From Kingdonia uniflora (lineage: Eukaryota; Streptophyta; Magnoliopsida; Ranunculales; Circaeasteraceae), in assembly GCA_014058105.1 (NCBI GenBank), contig JACGCM010001747.1:992001-1056000 (forward strand): DNA of 64,000 bases. The letters run 5' to 3'. The translations under genes were made by a program, and so were the position numbers. This document shows positions 32,843-44,328 of this stretch, in pieces. Positions within the stretch are counted from its first letter, which is position 1, and each line of letters begins with the position of its first letter. The notes below the pieces were generated by a model, which saw nothing but the letters and a program-made list of their open reading frames with translations, did no database searches and was not told the DNA's origin.

Positions 32843-33490
32843 TTGGCTTTCCATAGTTTGGTTCTTACCCCAAGGTATTGGAATGGGATCAAGCACATTC
32901 TGAGATATCTTATCTGTATGAAAGACTGGGGTCTATTCTATCCACAACTTGGCAAACGGGAAATTGTAGGATACGCCGATACAAAATATTTGTCAGATCC
33001 ATATAAAAGCCGATCACAATCGGGTTATGTATTCTTGTATGGAGATACTGCGATTTCATGGAGGTCTATGCAGCAGACAATAGTTACTACATCCTCAAAC
33101 CATGCGGAGATTCTTGCATTTCATGAAGCCGACAGAGATTGTTTATGGCTGCGGTCTATGATCAACCATATCAACGAAAGTTGTGGTCTGAATTCTATCC
33201 AAGATAAACCGACGATACTTTATGAAGACAATACAGCCTGTATCGTTCAAGTCAAAGGCAGATTTATTAAAGGTGACAAAATGATGCATATTTCACCAAA
33301 ATTCTTCCACATACACGAGTTACAGAAGATGAAAGAGATCGACGTTGTTCAAGTCCATTCAGAAGACAACCTGGCTGATCTATTCACGAAGGCTCTTGCA
33401 TATCCTACGTTCAAGAGATTAGTCCATGGAATCGGCATGCAAAGTTTACAAGATTTATTATCTCAGGGAGATAAATCTCAAAGAAATTGA
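32843..33490 (+). pseudogene. Copia copy B: RNase H, 215-codon open frame
   Basis: The longest surviving frame of this family: IKHILRYLICMKDWGLFYP, IVGYADTKYLSDPYKSRSQS, GYVFLYGDTAISWRSMQQT, HAEILAFHEADRDCLWLRSM, YEDNTACIVQVKGRFIKGD, VHSEDNLADLFTKALAYP. It covers the copia RNase H with its catalytic Asp (YAD), Glu (HAE) and Asp (YEDN), up to the polyprotein end. RNase H removes the RNA template during reverse transcription. The frame is open but cut off from the decayed RT upstream. Confidence 0.8.
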
Positions 33491-33666
33491 CGTCAGGGGG
33501 AGTAGTCCCTGCCTGACGTGGACGCATGCGTATTGTACTCTTTTTCCTGATAGTGTAGTTTTTATCCTATGAGGTTTTACTGGCTGGAAGTTTTGATGAA
33601 GCAACGTATACGCGTCCACAACCCATATAGGGAATATGATTGTACTATTTCCGTGTACAACTTTTT

Positions 33667-33905
33667 GCCCAAGCTAGGAAGCCAACAGGGTTGGGGTGTT
33701 CTATACAGACTCCTAGCAAATACATAGGCCCAATAGGGTTATGGGGAGAGTTAGAGTAGCATAGGGAATCATTCTGGGTGTTGTCTATAAATATCACTGT
33801 ACTATGTACAGAGAACACAGTTATGATAATCAATAAAAAAAATTTCTCTTTCTCTCTTGTTCATGCTTCAGTATTATTTTGCTATAGATTCATCATATCC
33901 TAACA
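33667..33905 (+). repeat. 3' LTR of copia copy B, start deleted
   Basis: Reads from GCCCAAGCTAGGAAG to ATCATATCCTAACA, the reverse complement of copy A's LTR. The polypurine tract and first 20 or so bases of the LTR are missing. In copy A the bases TTTTTGCCCAAG lie before the tract and GCCCAAG recurs inside the LTR. In copy B the two are joined at that 7-base repeat. Confidence 0.82.
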
Positions 33906-34038
33906 AAAACCTAATTTTTAGTTTTTAGTATCTCTTCTCATCTCCGCCCCTCACAAACACAACCTCCTCCCCTCTTTTGCCTCCTCCAAAATGGAGAGTG
34001 CCCTCTCTCATGAATGATTACTTTGAAAGGTATTAACT

Positions 34039-34040
<2 letters not shown>

Positions 34041-34090
<50 letters not shown>
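34041..34090. repeat. (CT)n microsatellite
   Basis: About 50 bp of CT dinucleotides with one CTTT interruption, in non-genic sequence between two retrotransposons. Confidence 0.95.
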
Positions 34091-34198
34091 GAATAGTCTC
34101 AACAATGGAGATTGGAAGATAAAAGTGGTTAATGTTCCTGCAACAATGGATAGATCATCATCAATTCATGATCATCTCCGCCTCTCCAGGGTGGTAGT

Positions 34199-34754
34199 TA
34201 ATCCACAATACGATTGAGAAGCTTAAGTTAGTAGAAAAGTATGAAGAACACCAAATTGTATGGGAAATATAAGAGATTCAATTGTATTATCCAAATAATT
34301 ATAATGAATAAACTTTAAACCCTAAGGTTCTTCCTTAGAACTTCTTTCTAGATCTAACATCCAAAAAAAATAAACTAAGTCCCCTTTATATACTAGAGAA
34401 CTTAAAATACTAAAAGAACGCATCTCGAGGTAAAACACCCCTCAAAAATACAACTAACGCCAAAAAGAAAAAGGCTGAATCGCGCCTCTGTTCAAACAGA
34501 ATTGTTTATGTTTGAATAAAATAAAATGCATTCGAATAGATTAAAATCTTATTCGAATAAAATACCTCAGACAAAATACCAGAAATCTATTTGAATAGAA
34601 TAAAAATATATTCGAATAAAACCCTCAGGCAGAAATCTATTCGAATAGAATAAAAATCAATTCGAATAAAGCCCTCAGGCAGAAAAGTATTTGAACATAA
34701 ATAATTATGTTCGAATAGAATTGCTCAGTATCTTCTTCAGATCCTCCTGGATCA
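34199..34754 (-). repeat. 3' LTR of gypsy element
   Basis: 556 bp. On the minus strand it starts TGATCCAGGAGGATCTG and ends ATTGTGGATTA, so its termini are TG...TA rather than TG...CA. It carries multiple ATTCGAAT and TTCGAA palindromes (34505-34725). Confidence 0.9.
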
Positions 34755-34757
34755 TGG

Positions 34758-34769
34758 TTCCCCCCTTTA
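34758..34769 (-). other. Polypurine tract of gypsy element
   Basis: On the minus strand CTAAAGGGGGGAACCA lies directly before the LTR start TGATCC. This purine run is the plus-strand primer position for LTR retroelements. Confidence 0.75.
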
Positions 34770-34789
34770 GGAGCCTTGAGCTCCTGCTC

Positions 34790-36300
34790 AAGCTAGAACT
34801 GGAGATGTAGGAATGCGGCGATACCTAATTCCCTACTGTACCACTTCGACTTACTCGACAGTGTACCCTTCTTCCCAACTCAGAATGATTCAAGAACACC
34901 CAGTCCAGTAGTATGGACCTTCCTCTCTAGAATACCATCATTCGGCAATGGATCTTTTCTTTCTATCTATAAGTCATCAACTGACGATAGACGAGTATCG
35001 ATTTTAGAGTCTTCATCCAAAAGAGATGGCTCAAACAGCTTCAAATGCTCGGCATTAATCACCCAATACATCTTCATGAAAGGTGGAAAATCCAACTGGA
35101 ATGTATTGTCACCAATCTTCTTGAGTATCAAAAACGAACCATAACGGATAGGTATGAGCTCTTTACCTTCTCTCTTAAGTCATTCCTTATCCAAATACAA
35201 CCAAACGGGGTCGCCCTCAAAAAAAGTATACTCAACCCTATACTTGTCGTGGCGAGCCGTATACTTCGCTTGAGTCTTCTTCAACTGAGTTTCAACCACC
35301 TCATGAACCTTGTTAATCTTCTCAATGAAATGCTGAGCTTTAACCTATTCCTCTTCCTCCTTCCCTGACACTGCCTTGTCGCCAAGACTAAACGCCAAAT
35401 CAAAAGGGCTTTGCGGCTAGTACCCCAAACAAACTTCAAAAGGAGACTTCAACGTAGAACCATGAATTGCCCGGTTTAACACAAACTAAAGATACGGTAA
35501 ACTCTCATCCCAAGTCTTAGGATGCTTAGAATGGAATTCCCGTAATATATGTACCAAAGTGCGATTAATGACCTCTGTTTGCCCGTCTATTTGCAGATGA
35601 AAAGAGGTACTTCTCTTCAACTTAGTATCCATCATCCCCTATAACGATCTCCAGAAATGCCCCAAAAAGTGGTTATCCCTATCATAAATAATAGAAGAAG
35701 GGAGCCCTAAATATCTCATGACGTGTCTAAAAATAATTGCACTGATCCTTCCCCTGTGACCGTCTTTTGGCATGGAATAAGAACAATCATCTTGCTGAAT
35801 CGATCTACCACTACAAACAAATAGTCATTCTTACACCTGGTCATGGGAAAACCACCCATAAAATCCATCGAAATACTCTCCCCAGGTCAACTAGGAACTG
35901 GCAATGGTAAGTACAGTCATATCTTCCTATTGGAAGGTTTTGATGTGTTGCATAGCATGCAAACATGAACCATACAAGCAACATCCACCTACATCTTCGG
36001 CCAATAGACATAACGCCACAAATTTAGAAGAAAGTCTTCTCCACCCCGAAATGACCTGCTACCCGGGAACAATGTGCATTTCGAATCTACTGGAAACGGT
36101 CTCCACCCTCAGGAATACATAGTAGATTGCCCCTTTAAATCAAACCATCCTTCAGAACATACTTGCACGTCTTGTCCTGCAATAACTTATTGTAAATAAC
36201 ACTGAGCTCTTTGTCATCGTCATGCCCTGAAACGTACTCAGAAGAAACAATCGGTTATATCTGCATAGCTACCAACAAAGCGGAAATAGTTGGTAATGGC
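34790..36300 (-). pseudogene. Gypsy integrase and C-terminal tail, broken
   Basis: Minus-strand pieces: HFGVEKTFF with VHVCMLCNTSKPSN (zinc-binding HHCC part, about 36060-35920), then SISMDFMGGFPMTRCKNDYL, FVVVDRFSKM (core with first catalytic Asp, about 35880-35800), [11 protein letters not shown] and the tail NAEHLKLFEPSLLDEDSKID near 35050-34970. Integrase joins element DNA to the genome. Several stops and shifts occur, so it is dead. Confidence 0.7.
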
Positions 36301-36401
36301 GACCGAGATAACATATCAGCCATCTTGTTGTCCACTCCTTTCTTATACTTGACCAATAAGGTAAACTACTGAAGGTACGACATCCACTTCATATGGCGAG
36401 C

Positions 36402-36875
36402 TTACTGAAGCTTGGACTGCGTAGATAAGAACTGTAACGGTTTGTGATCAGAATGTACCACAACCTCCTTCCCCAATAAGTAACTCCGCCAATGCTTAAC
36501 TGATTGATATAGCGCGTAGAACTCCTTATCGTAGGTAGGATAGTTGCGTACTGCTCCTATAAACATCTCAAAATGGTAAGCAACCGGCTTCCCATCCTGT
36601 AAAAGGATTGCCCCCAATGCATAGTCTGACGCATCTGTCTCGACCTCAAAAGGCCGCTCCAAATTAGGCAATGTTAACACTGGTGCATCCGTAATCTTCT
36701 GCTTTAGTAACAAAAAAGTTTTCTCATGGTGTTCTTCCCACACAAACTGTACCCCAGTCTTTGTCAAAGAATACAGCAGTACGACAATTTGTAAAAAATG
36801 TCGAATAAATTTCTGTAAGTACTGACAAGAACCCATAAAACTCCTCACTTCCATCACTGTGCGGGGTCTAGCCAA
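36402..36875 (-). pseudogene. Gypsy RT C-terminal and RNase H fragment
   Basis: 157-codon frame: VMEVRSFMGSCQYLQKFIRH, FVWEEHHEKTFLLLKQKITD, APVLTLPNLERPFEVETDAS, DYALGAILLQDGKPVAYHF, VKHWRSYLLGKEVVVHSDHK. It spans the RT connection domain and gypsy RNase H with the catalytic Asp in TDAS and HSDHK. It ends at a stop after LSTQSKLQ. The RT core lies in another frame at 37190-37639. Confidence 0.82.
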
Positions 36876-37189
36876 TTAGTAATGACCGAGACCTTATCTG
36901 GATCGACCTTAAGCTCGCTGCCACCAACAATAAAACCCAAATAGACTAGCTCTTATTTCCCAAACTCGCACTTCTTCCCGTTAAGAAAAAGCTGTTGTGA
37001 TCGCTACACGCACAACACTTTACGTAAATGCCCAAGGTGCTCCTCCCATGTATGACTATATATCAAGATATCATCCCAATATACAATTACAAAATCATTA
37101 ATAAACGCATGAAGTACCTCATTCATTAGCCGCATAAACGTCCCCGGAGCATTGCATAACCCAAAAGGTTGTAACCACTCAAATAAGCC

Positions 37190-37639
37190 CTATTTGGTTT
37201 TGAACGATGTCTTCCAAGTATCATCTTCCCGGATTCTAACTTGATGGTAACCCGACTTAAGATCCAACTTGGTAAAAAACTGAGCCGTCTGCAACTCATC
37301 TAAAAGCTCGTCAATCCGTGGAAGCGGATAATGATTCTTCACCGTGATCATGTTCAGCGCCCGATAATCCACATACATCCTCCAAGACCCATCCTTCTTT
37401 GGCACCAGTAACACCGGCGAACCACAAGGCGAGCAACTCGGATTAATAACTCCTTGCTCTAGGAGTTTATGTACATGTTTCTTGATCTCATCAGACTCAG
37501 TAACAGAAGTTTGATATAACCCAATGTTTGGAAGTGGCTCACCATTCACCAAGGTGATATCATGCTCCACATCCCTCTTGTGTGGCATCCCTTCTATGCC
37601 CAGAAACAAGTCTTCATACTCCTCTTGCAACTCCCCCAT
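37190..37639 (-). pseudogene. Gypsy RT N-terminal fragment
   Basis: MPHKRDVEHDITLVNGEPLP, CGSPVLLVPKKDGSWRMYVD, YRALNMITVKNHYPLPRIDE, FFTKLDLKSGYHQVRIREDD is the canonical gypsy RT fingers and palm with the first catalytic Asp (KLDLKSGYHQ). The frame stops after KTSFKTK. Beyond it another frame holds [20 protein letters not shown] and [11 protein letters not shown], where YWDD stands for the catalytic YxDD. Confidence 0.85.
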
Positions 37640-38302
37640 ATCGGTTTATTGCTTATGAGACATTGCCAAAATAGACAATACTGTAGCCGACGGACCCTCT
37701 TGAACCGGTTACACCAACAATAATACAAATTTGTTGCTTACATTATCCAACCTCTTTGCCTGAGTCGCCGTTACCAAATTACTTGTAGTGATATATTCCT
37801 TGCACACATTAATATGAAACTCAGTCCCATCCTTCACCAAACGAAACTTACGAGCACGATGGTAAAGGATTTTATCTCGGTCCTAAAGATAAGAACTACC
37901 CAAGATGACTTGACACACGTCCAACAGAACCACCTCACATGTCACTTCGTCAATAAACTTTTCAGTAATCGCAAACTAGAACGTACACTGCTTAGTGATC
38001 TTTAACTCCGCGTCTTTCTTAATCCAACCCAAACCATACGGCTTAGGATGAGCCATTGTAGCCAAATCCATCTTCTTCACCGCCGCCTCAAAAATTAAAT
38101 TCTTCTGACTACCCGGATCAATGATGGCCTCGACTAAGCTCTACTTCACTTGAATGCTGACAAAGAAAAGCTTTTCCCGACTCGCCTCATCGATAACTAG
38201 AGGTTGCTTGAATATTAGAGTAAGCTTAGGATTTGGGTTATCTAAATCCGGAAGATCCGTAATCGCTGCGGCTAGTGCACGTTTCTCTTTATTGCCCTTC
38301 TC

Positions 38303-39103
38303 CTACTTCGGCCGAAGCTCCGGGTGAAGTTTCCAACATCTATCGGAATTGTGTCCATTAGCCTTATAATGACTACAGATAGTCCCCTTGAATGAAGACC
38401 CATCTCCTTTGGACTCCCCTTTCTGATCCAACTTCCAATTAGCCTTGTATCCCAACTTGTTCTTGTTCTCTTTCTTGTCGCTCTTCAAGTACTTACCATC
38501 AATGGCAATTACTTTAACGGTAGCGCCCTCGATATTTTCTACATTGAAAAGCTTTAATTCTCTTTGAATGAACTCCGACAAACCCCCTGTATACTTCATG
38601 AACACATCGTACTCCTCCACGTCAATATTCAAAGTCAATGCTTGGTTATGAAACTCTGTAGTGAATTGTTGCACGGATTGCCCAAACCTTTGGCACAAAT
38701 TGTACCATTTATACCACCGCTCATGTTCATACCCAATCGGATAGAATTACTTCCTCACCAAAACCTTAAATTCCTCCCAACTCAAACTTCCGATATTATG
38801 TCATTTCCGATAGGATATCCACCACGTTAGTGAGTAACTTGTGAATTTCAAAGTAGAGAAGCAAATCTTCTGAGCGTTTGAATATTTATCAATAGAAAAA
38901 TAGGTCTTCAACCTATCTAACCAATTATCTAACTTCTCGGCATCGACGGAACCATCAAAAACTGGAATCTTAATCTTAAAACCAATATGAAGATTACGCA
39001 TAGGATTCATTGACTTCCCAAAACATTGGCGTTCCTTAACGGAATTGGCATCACTAGAATTACTGGCTATCCCCGCATTATCGATGTCTCCATCCCCCTC
39101 CAA
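38303..39103 (-). pseudogene. Gypsy gag with zinc knuckle, broken
   Basis: 39103-38801 gives LDNWLDRLKTYFSIDKYSNA and LKFTSYSLTWWISYRK, a gag domain (retrotrans_gag). 38698-38303 continues FGQSVQQFTTEFHNQALTL, VMKYTGGL-like, IQRELKLFNVENIEGATVK and the knuckle CSHYKANGHNSDRCWKLHP, in which the second cysteine is tyrosine. A frameshift lies between. The first frame starts at ATG 39103, about 320 bp inside the 5' LTR. Confidence 0.8.
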
Positions 39104-39412
39104 AACCCATTTTCCCCTCGAGCGGCCTCGCCGATGAGAACGGCCTCACCGTGTCGCCGAAGTAGAAGTCTTTGCGTGGTTTGTGAGACACAATTATTCA
39201 ACTAACTCCCCTACAGTAAAAGTTAGGTCGGAATCTATCGTTTACAAAAGCGTGATTCGATCGTTGGCCTCGTCCATCTCCAAATCGTCATTCTTCTTCG
39301 AATTAGGTTTACGATGAATCATCAACCGACTCACTAGCTTCTCTTTTGTTTACTTGAGACATTCACGTGTAAAGACCATAAACCACAATCAAACCCCCCG
39401 AAAATCGTAGCT

Positions 39413-39427
39413 GGAAAACTGATACCA
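39413..39427 (-). other. Primer-binding site of gypsy element (tRNA-iMet type)
   Basis: Minus strand TGGTATCAGTTTTCC begins two bases after the LTR end. TGGTATCAG matches the common plant retrotransposon site complementary to initiator Met-tRNA; the rest is diverged. Confidence 0.8.
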
Positions 39428-39429
39428 CT

Positions 39430-39935
39430 TAATCCACAATACGATAGAGAAGCTTAAGTTAGTAAAAAAGTATGATGGACGCCAAATTGCATGGGAAAAA
39501 TAAGAGATTCAATTGTATTATCCAAGTAATTACAATGACTAAACTCTAAACCCTAAGCTTCTTCCTTAGAACTTCTCTCTAGATCTAACATCCAAAAGAA
39601 ATAAACTAAGTCCCCTTTATATACTAGGGAACTTAAAATACTAAAAGAACGCATCTCAAGGTTAAACATTCCTCAAAAATACAACTAACGCCAAAAGAAA
39701 AAATGCTGAATCATACCTCTGTTCGAACAAAATTCCTTCTGTTTGAATAAAATAAAATGTATTCGAATATATTAAAATCTTATTCGAATAAAACACCTCA
39801 GGCCGAATACCAAAAATCTATTCGAATAGAATAAAAATCTATTCGAATAAAACCCTCAGGCAGAAAAGTATTCGAACAAAAATAATTATGTTTGAATAGA
39901 ATTGTTCAATATCTTCTTCAGATCCTCCTGGATCA
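39430..39935 (-). repeat. 5' LTR of gypsy element
   Basis: 506 bp, matching 34199-34754 but about 50 bp shorter because one TTCGAA-containing unit is missing (34613-34670 region). The same unusual TG...TA termini occur. Confidence 0.9.
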
Positions 39936-39940
39936 GTAGT

Positions 39941-40483
39941 GGTGGTGGCTTGCAAAGATGAAAGACCAATGTTTGCTCTGTATTTTTTTTCCTCCTTTGC
40001 AAATGGATTTGATGGGCAAAATGAGGGCTTTTTTCTCCTTTGTTTCTGATTTTTTAATAAACCTCAGTTCAGTTAATTGTTTTTGATTTTTTCTCTTGTT
40101 TTTTTTTTAATCTCGAATTAGTGATTAAAATAATATATGTTGTCTCTGAGGTTGATTTCAAAATACTTTCGTTCTTCCGAGTTTTATCAATGTGGAAAGA
40201 AATTAGAGACCTGAACTGAAGAGACATAACACATTGTTTTTTATTGTAATTTTGAGTATTGCATTCTCCTTCACGGAAAGCACTTAGTTTCAGCCTTGTC
40301 TAAAGATATTTGGTGTTGAAAACTATAATTAGTTGTTAGACATTATGTACTGATGATTATAGCCTTATAATATAATCTGGATGGTGGGATAGAAATGTTT
40401 CTAGTAAACCAGTAAACTTTTAATAAGTGAACTTTAAATTGATCATAACTTTACTCTTAATTGGTTTTTTGTATGATTAGAGT
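39941..40483. other. No recognisable gene
   Basis: AT-rich flank between the gypsy insertion and the hAT transposase remnant. Possibly the 5' non-coding end of the hAT element. I could not locate its left terminal inverted repeat. Confidence 0.35.
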
Positions 40484-41980
40484 CAACACTCCTTTGAGGG
40501 AATCACAGGGGCAAAGAAGTAAACGTAGTGAGACCGTAACAGTTGATCTACAATCAATCCATGACAATTAGGTATTTTCTCAAATTCTTCATCAAGTTTT
40601 TTTAGTTGTGTTTATAACCTGTAGAAATTCATTTGAATTATGTTTGTAAAGTCAAGATGTCTGAATCACTTGTCTCTTTATTACTGATTTGTAGATTGAA
40701 CAAAATCTTACTCAAGATGGTGAGCAAACAACTCAAGTTGGGCGAGATGGCAAAAATCTGAAACTCAAAAAGAAAAAAGAGAGGTACGAAGCACAAAACA
40801 TCTAAAACGTAGGATCACTTTACTATCATAGAAGGTACTTATGAGGTTCCGAAAAGATCATAATACAATTATTGTCAAACTAGTATCAGATGTCATTCTA
40901 AAAGTAAAGGAACAAGTACTATGTTGAATCACTTGAACAATATTTGTAAAAAGTATCGGTATGGGAAATATGGGAATGTTACAAAAGGTCAGGAAATACT
41001 AGCTTTTAAAACAAAAGGAGATGGACAAAATGAGGTTGTGGGAGTTACTTAGAGTGTGGAGGCATGTAGACTAGCATTAGCTAAAATGATCGTTATGGAC
41101 GAATTACCATTTAGATTTGTAGAAGGTCTTAGGTTTAAACACTTCTACAATGTTATTATTCTGAGGTTTCCCATCCCATCTCGTTTCATGATTGTTAGGG
41201 ATTGTCTCAAGTTGTATAAAGATGAGAAACAAAGCTTAAAGAAGATTCTTAAGGATCAAAGAATCTATCTTATACCACAGACACATGTACATCTATTCAA
41301 GACCTTTGTTATATGTGTCTCATCGAGGGTGAAAGATACATTAATTCATCTCCATGATTGGCATTTTGGGAAATACACTACATTACAGCATCAAAATATC
41401 AGTGAATCTTCCCAAGGGTTAAGGAGTGAAGGAGACGATTATGAAGAGGACGATGGTATGTCATTGGCTGATGAGTTTGAAAAGCATTTGGAAGAAGATA
41501 ATTTAGTGAACAAGTCTGAACTTGAGATATATTTGGCAGAGGTGTGTGAGTCACCAAAGAATGATCACTTTGACATTTTAGATTGGTGGAAAGCTAATTT
41601 TTCAAGGTATCGGATTCTTTATTTTGTTACATGGGATGTATTGGCAATTTTCATTTCTTCGGTTGCGTCAGAGTCTGCTTTTAGTACAGGTGGTCATATA
41701 CTGGATTATTTTTGTAGTTCATTAGCTCCTACCACTGTGGAAGCTCTTATATGTGCACAAGATTGGCTCCGACCATCAATGGTCCCAATTGATCTTCGTG
41801 AGTCAATTGATGATGTCGAAAAACTTGAACAAATTGATAAAGGTTGACATATTTACATAGTTATTTTTATCTTGATATTACTTTTTACATTTTTTGCAAC
41901 TATTTATAACATGTGTTTTCTTCTTATTTGAATTTAGAGATACTTGGAGGATCACTTTTGTATCCTTCTTTTGTTGAGGA
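40484..41980 (+). pseudogene. hAT transposase gene, internally deleted
   Basis: Exon-like pieces begin VNTPLRESQGQRSKRSETVT and IEQNLTQDGEQTT. 40850-41000 is a BED-finger-like region (SIRCHSKSKGTSTMLNHLNN) with its key cysteines partly lost. The 263-codon frame 41056-41847 has ALAKMIVMDELPFRFVEGL and FPIPSRFMIVRDCLKLYKDE, then jumps to SELEIYLAEVCESPKNDHFD, ILDWWKANFSRYRIL and SVASESAFSTGGHILD, the hAT dimerization domain. The catalytic middle of the protein is missing. hAT enzymes cut and paste DNA with 8-bp target duplications. This copy cannot. Confidence 0.82.
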
Positions 41981-41989
41981 TTGATGTTT

Positions 41990-43925
41990 ACCCACCAAAA
42001 GGTAATCTTATATTTTCCTTTGATTTAACATTTAGAAAGTAATCACCAAAACTTTCTCTCCAAATGTAGTCTTTCTTTCATGTTATAACAGAGTTTCTGT
42101 TATATTAGAGTATTTTTCCATTATAAGATATAGTATTGCTAGTGCCTAAATGAGTTTATGAAAAAATCATGAAATCTTAATTGCACAATATGTTTGCTAG
42201 TGCACAATATGAGTTTATTAATGTCCATTAGAGGACAACAATAAATTATAAAAAAAATCATGAAATCTTAATTACACAATATGTTTATGATCTATGTTTG
42301 ATAAATGAGTTTTAATTGAACTAATAAGATAAGCCCTGAAGGCAACTATTAGGGAGTCCGTGAATGACTGTGTTGATTAATTGAATTTAAGGGCTATACC
42401 TTATTAGCCTGAAGTTGCACAATATGTTATGATATATGTTTGGTAAATGAGTTTTGATTGAACTATAAAGATTAGGTACTTGAAGTAGTTCTAAGCAGGG
42501 TTTATATGGTCAAGGTGTACTTTGAGCAGCTTTTTTACTTTGTGATAATGTTCTATCTTGTTTATATCTGATGGTATCTTCAGTAGGAACTAGGAAATTG
42601 TGCTCCAATGTCATCTCTGAAACACAAATGCACCATATATATATATTCTGGTTGTTTGGAAGCTCTCCACGATTTTTTCTTAAAGTTTTCATTGTTTCAT
42701 CCATCTAATGTGGATGATCCAGAGAAACAGATTTTGTAGGTTACTAGAGCTTCATTTAAAAAAAAAAATTAGCACTAGAGTTTCATTGTTATATCTGATG
42801 GATTCTTCCTTATAACCTTAAAAGAGTTGGGAAGGGGGACGTGCAGTAATCATTATTCTTGCTAAAATGAGGGTATGCCTTACTATAGGTTGCACTATAT
42901 TGATTGCTAACTGTGTGAAGAACGTCATTAGCACTGGCTTTTGTTTTGATTTCATTGAATACAAAGGGCCAAATAATCTTGGATGCCATTAATGTCTTAC
43001 AATTATTGGAACCAAGTTTTGCACTAGCATTTTCCTAAACATAATTGAATATAAAGGGAAATCTTGGATGCCATTGATGACCTAAGCATAAGAAACAATT
43101 ACAACATAATGAAACTATTTATAGTTAAGCAAGTACTGCTAGATTCTAGCACCTGGTCTATTCAAAGAAGGTTCAAACTTATAAAGAATGCATAAATAGT
43201 TATCTTTTACACAGTTATTTAGCATTTATTAGTAGCATTTAATATAATGAATTAGCACAAGGTTTGACATTACCGATCACACAAAAAATTAACATAAGGT
43301 TTATTGAGACCAAATAAAGGCCAATTATATGCCTCTTTACAATCTTCATTTTATTCGATCTTTTACCTGATTTACTAATGCACAACTTCTTCGCATTCTC
43401 AGCATATATCTACGACAATTATTAACTTGTAAGTGTGGATGATATAGTTTATTGGACTGATTTTCAGGTAATCATAGTGAGAGAGCTTTTTTTGGAGGAT
43501 TAGCATTGAAATAGTGTAGACTAGTTTTGCAAGCATATAAACACTCATAACTTGTATTTAAAAATATCATTTATAATATTGTGCTTTACATGTAGGCCTT
43601 GATTAATATTTTGGTACTAATACTTATTTTTCATGTTGGCAGTAATAACTATCATCTTGCTCTATGTTGCCGATTAATGGATGATTCGAATTATGAAGAG
43701 GGGGTGGTTATTTATTATGTTTCATTAATGTAGTTACATTTTGTGGTTAGTAGTAAGAGTTTGTAAGGAATTAATGTAAGCAAAAAATAGTGAAACTCTA
43801 AATATTATTGTGGTCATTATGGATCATTATGCATGTAATTAAATTTGTTATGTTTTCTCTAAATATTATGCAGTTTTATATCATAATTGTAGCAAAAATG
43901 TGTAACTGAGTTGAATCGGACCACA
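41990..43925. other. No recognisable gene
   Basis: AT-rich sequence. ATCATGAAATCTTAATT(G/A)CACAATATG occurs twice near 42165 and 42258, and TTGCACAATATG with GGTAAATGAGTTTTGATTGAAC recurs at about 42412 and 42299, so local duplications are present. No coding resemblance. Confidence 0.4.
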
Positions 43926-43929
43926 TACC

Positions 43930-44216
43930 AGTTAATGTTTAGGGTTTTATTTTCGGTTCGATTCGATTTTTAGTATATTTTGCAATTCAATTTCGGTTTG
44001 TCTTTTGCTGCGGGTTACAATTCGATTTCGGCTTGACCTTTGTTGTGAGTTTGGGTTCAATTTCAATTTGACCTTTGTTGCGGGTTGTGGTTCGGTTCTG
44101 GTTTCAACCATTTCTCAATCAATTCGGTTCATTTTCGGTTTGATAATTTAAAAACCGATAATTTCAGTTACAGGTTTGGGCATAAACCGACCCAAACCGA
44201 CCCGTGCTCACCCTAG
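43930..44216. mobile_element. hAT-type terminal region with TCGGTTT repeats
   Basis: Many TTCGGTTTG/TTCAATTTCGG repeats lead to the end AACCGACCCGTGCTCACCCTAG. Read inward this starts CTAGGGTGAGCACGGGTCGG, like the TAGGGGTGAGCA termini frequent in plant hAT elements. It may be the right end of the element that holds the transposase remnant at 40484-41980, or a separate small element. It ends about 110 bp from the TPR gene stop codon. Confidence 0.45.
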
Positions 44217-44328
44217 AAGAAACTACTCGAAAATTGTTTAGATACATGTTTTTGTGTCTTCAAACTGCTGTGTTATTCCGTAACATAAACTAACAAGACT
44301 CATCCGTATCCTAATAGTGTGGTGGGCT

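Larger units (their letters stand above)
28018..33905 (+). mobile_element. 5'-truncated Ty1/copia retrotransposon (copy B)
   Basis: A second member of the same family in the opposite orientation: leader (28040-29030), gag (29041-29735), knuckle (29790-29825), integrase (31091-31370), RT (32050-32270), RNase H (32843-33490) and a 3' LTR (33667-33905). No 5' LTR lies before the leader. Together with copy A it forms a 5'-to-5' inverted pair of about 13 kb. Sequence identity between copies is high but far from complete, so they were separate insertions. Most frames are broken. Confidence 0.82.
34199..39935 (-). mobile_element. Complete Ty3/gypsy retrotransposon, decayed
   Basis: Two LTRs (34199-34754 and 39430-39935) bound a 5737-bp minus-strand element with a perfect GTAGT duplication at 34194-34198 and 39936-39940. 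Minus-strand order is LTR, primer-binding site, gag, zinc knuckle, protease region, RT, RNase H, integrase, C-terminal tail, polypurine tract, LTR, the gypsy order with integrase last. Frames are cut by stops and shifts. The tail (AEHLKLFEPSLLDED, LSSKSKWYS) suggests the chromodomain-type branch, but I do not assign the clade firmly. Confidence 0.92.

Noticed and set aside
35045..35368. Plus-strand open frame of 107 codons
   Set aside because: It is antisense to the gypsy integrase and tail on the minus strand.
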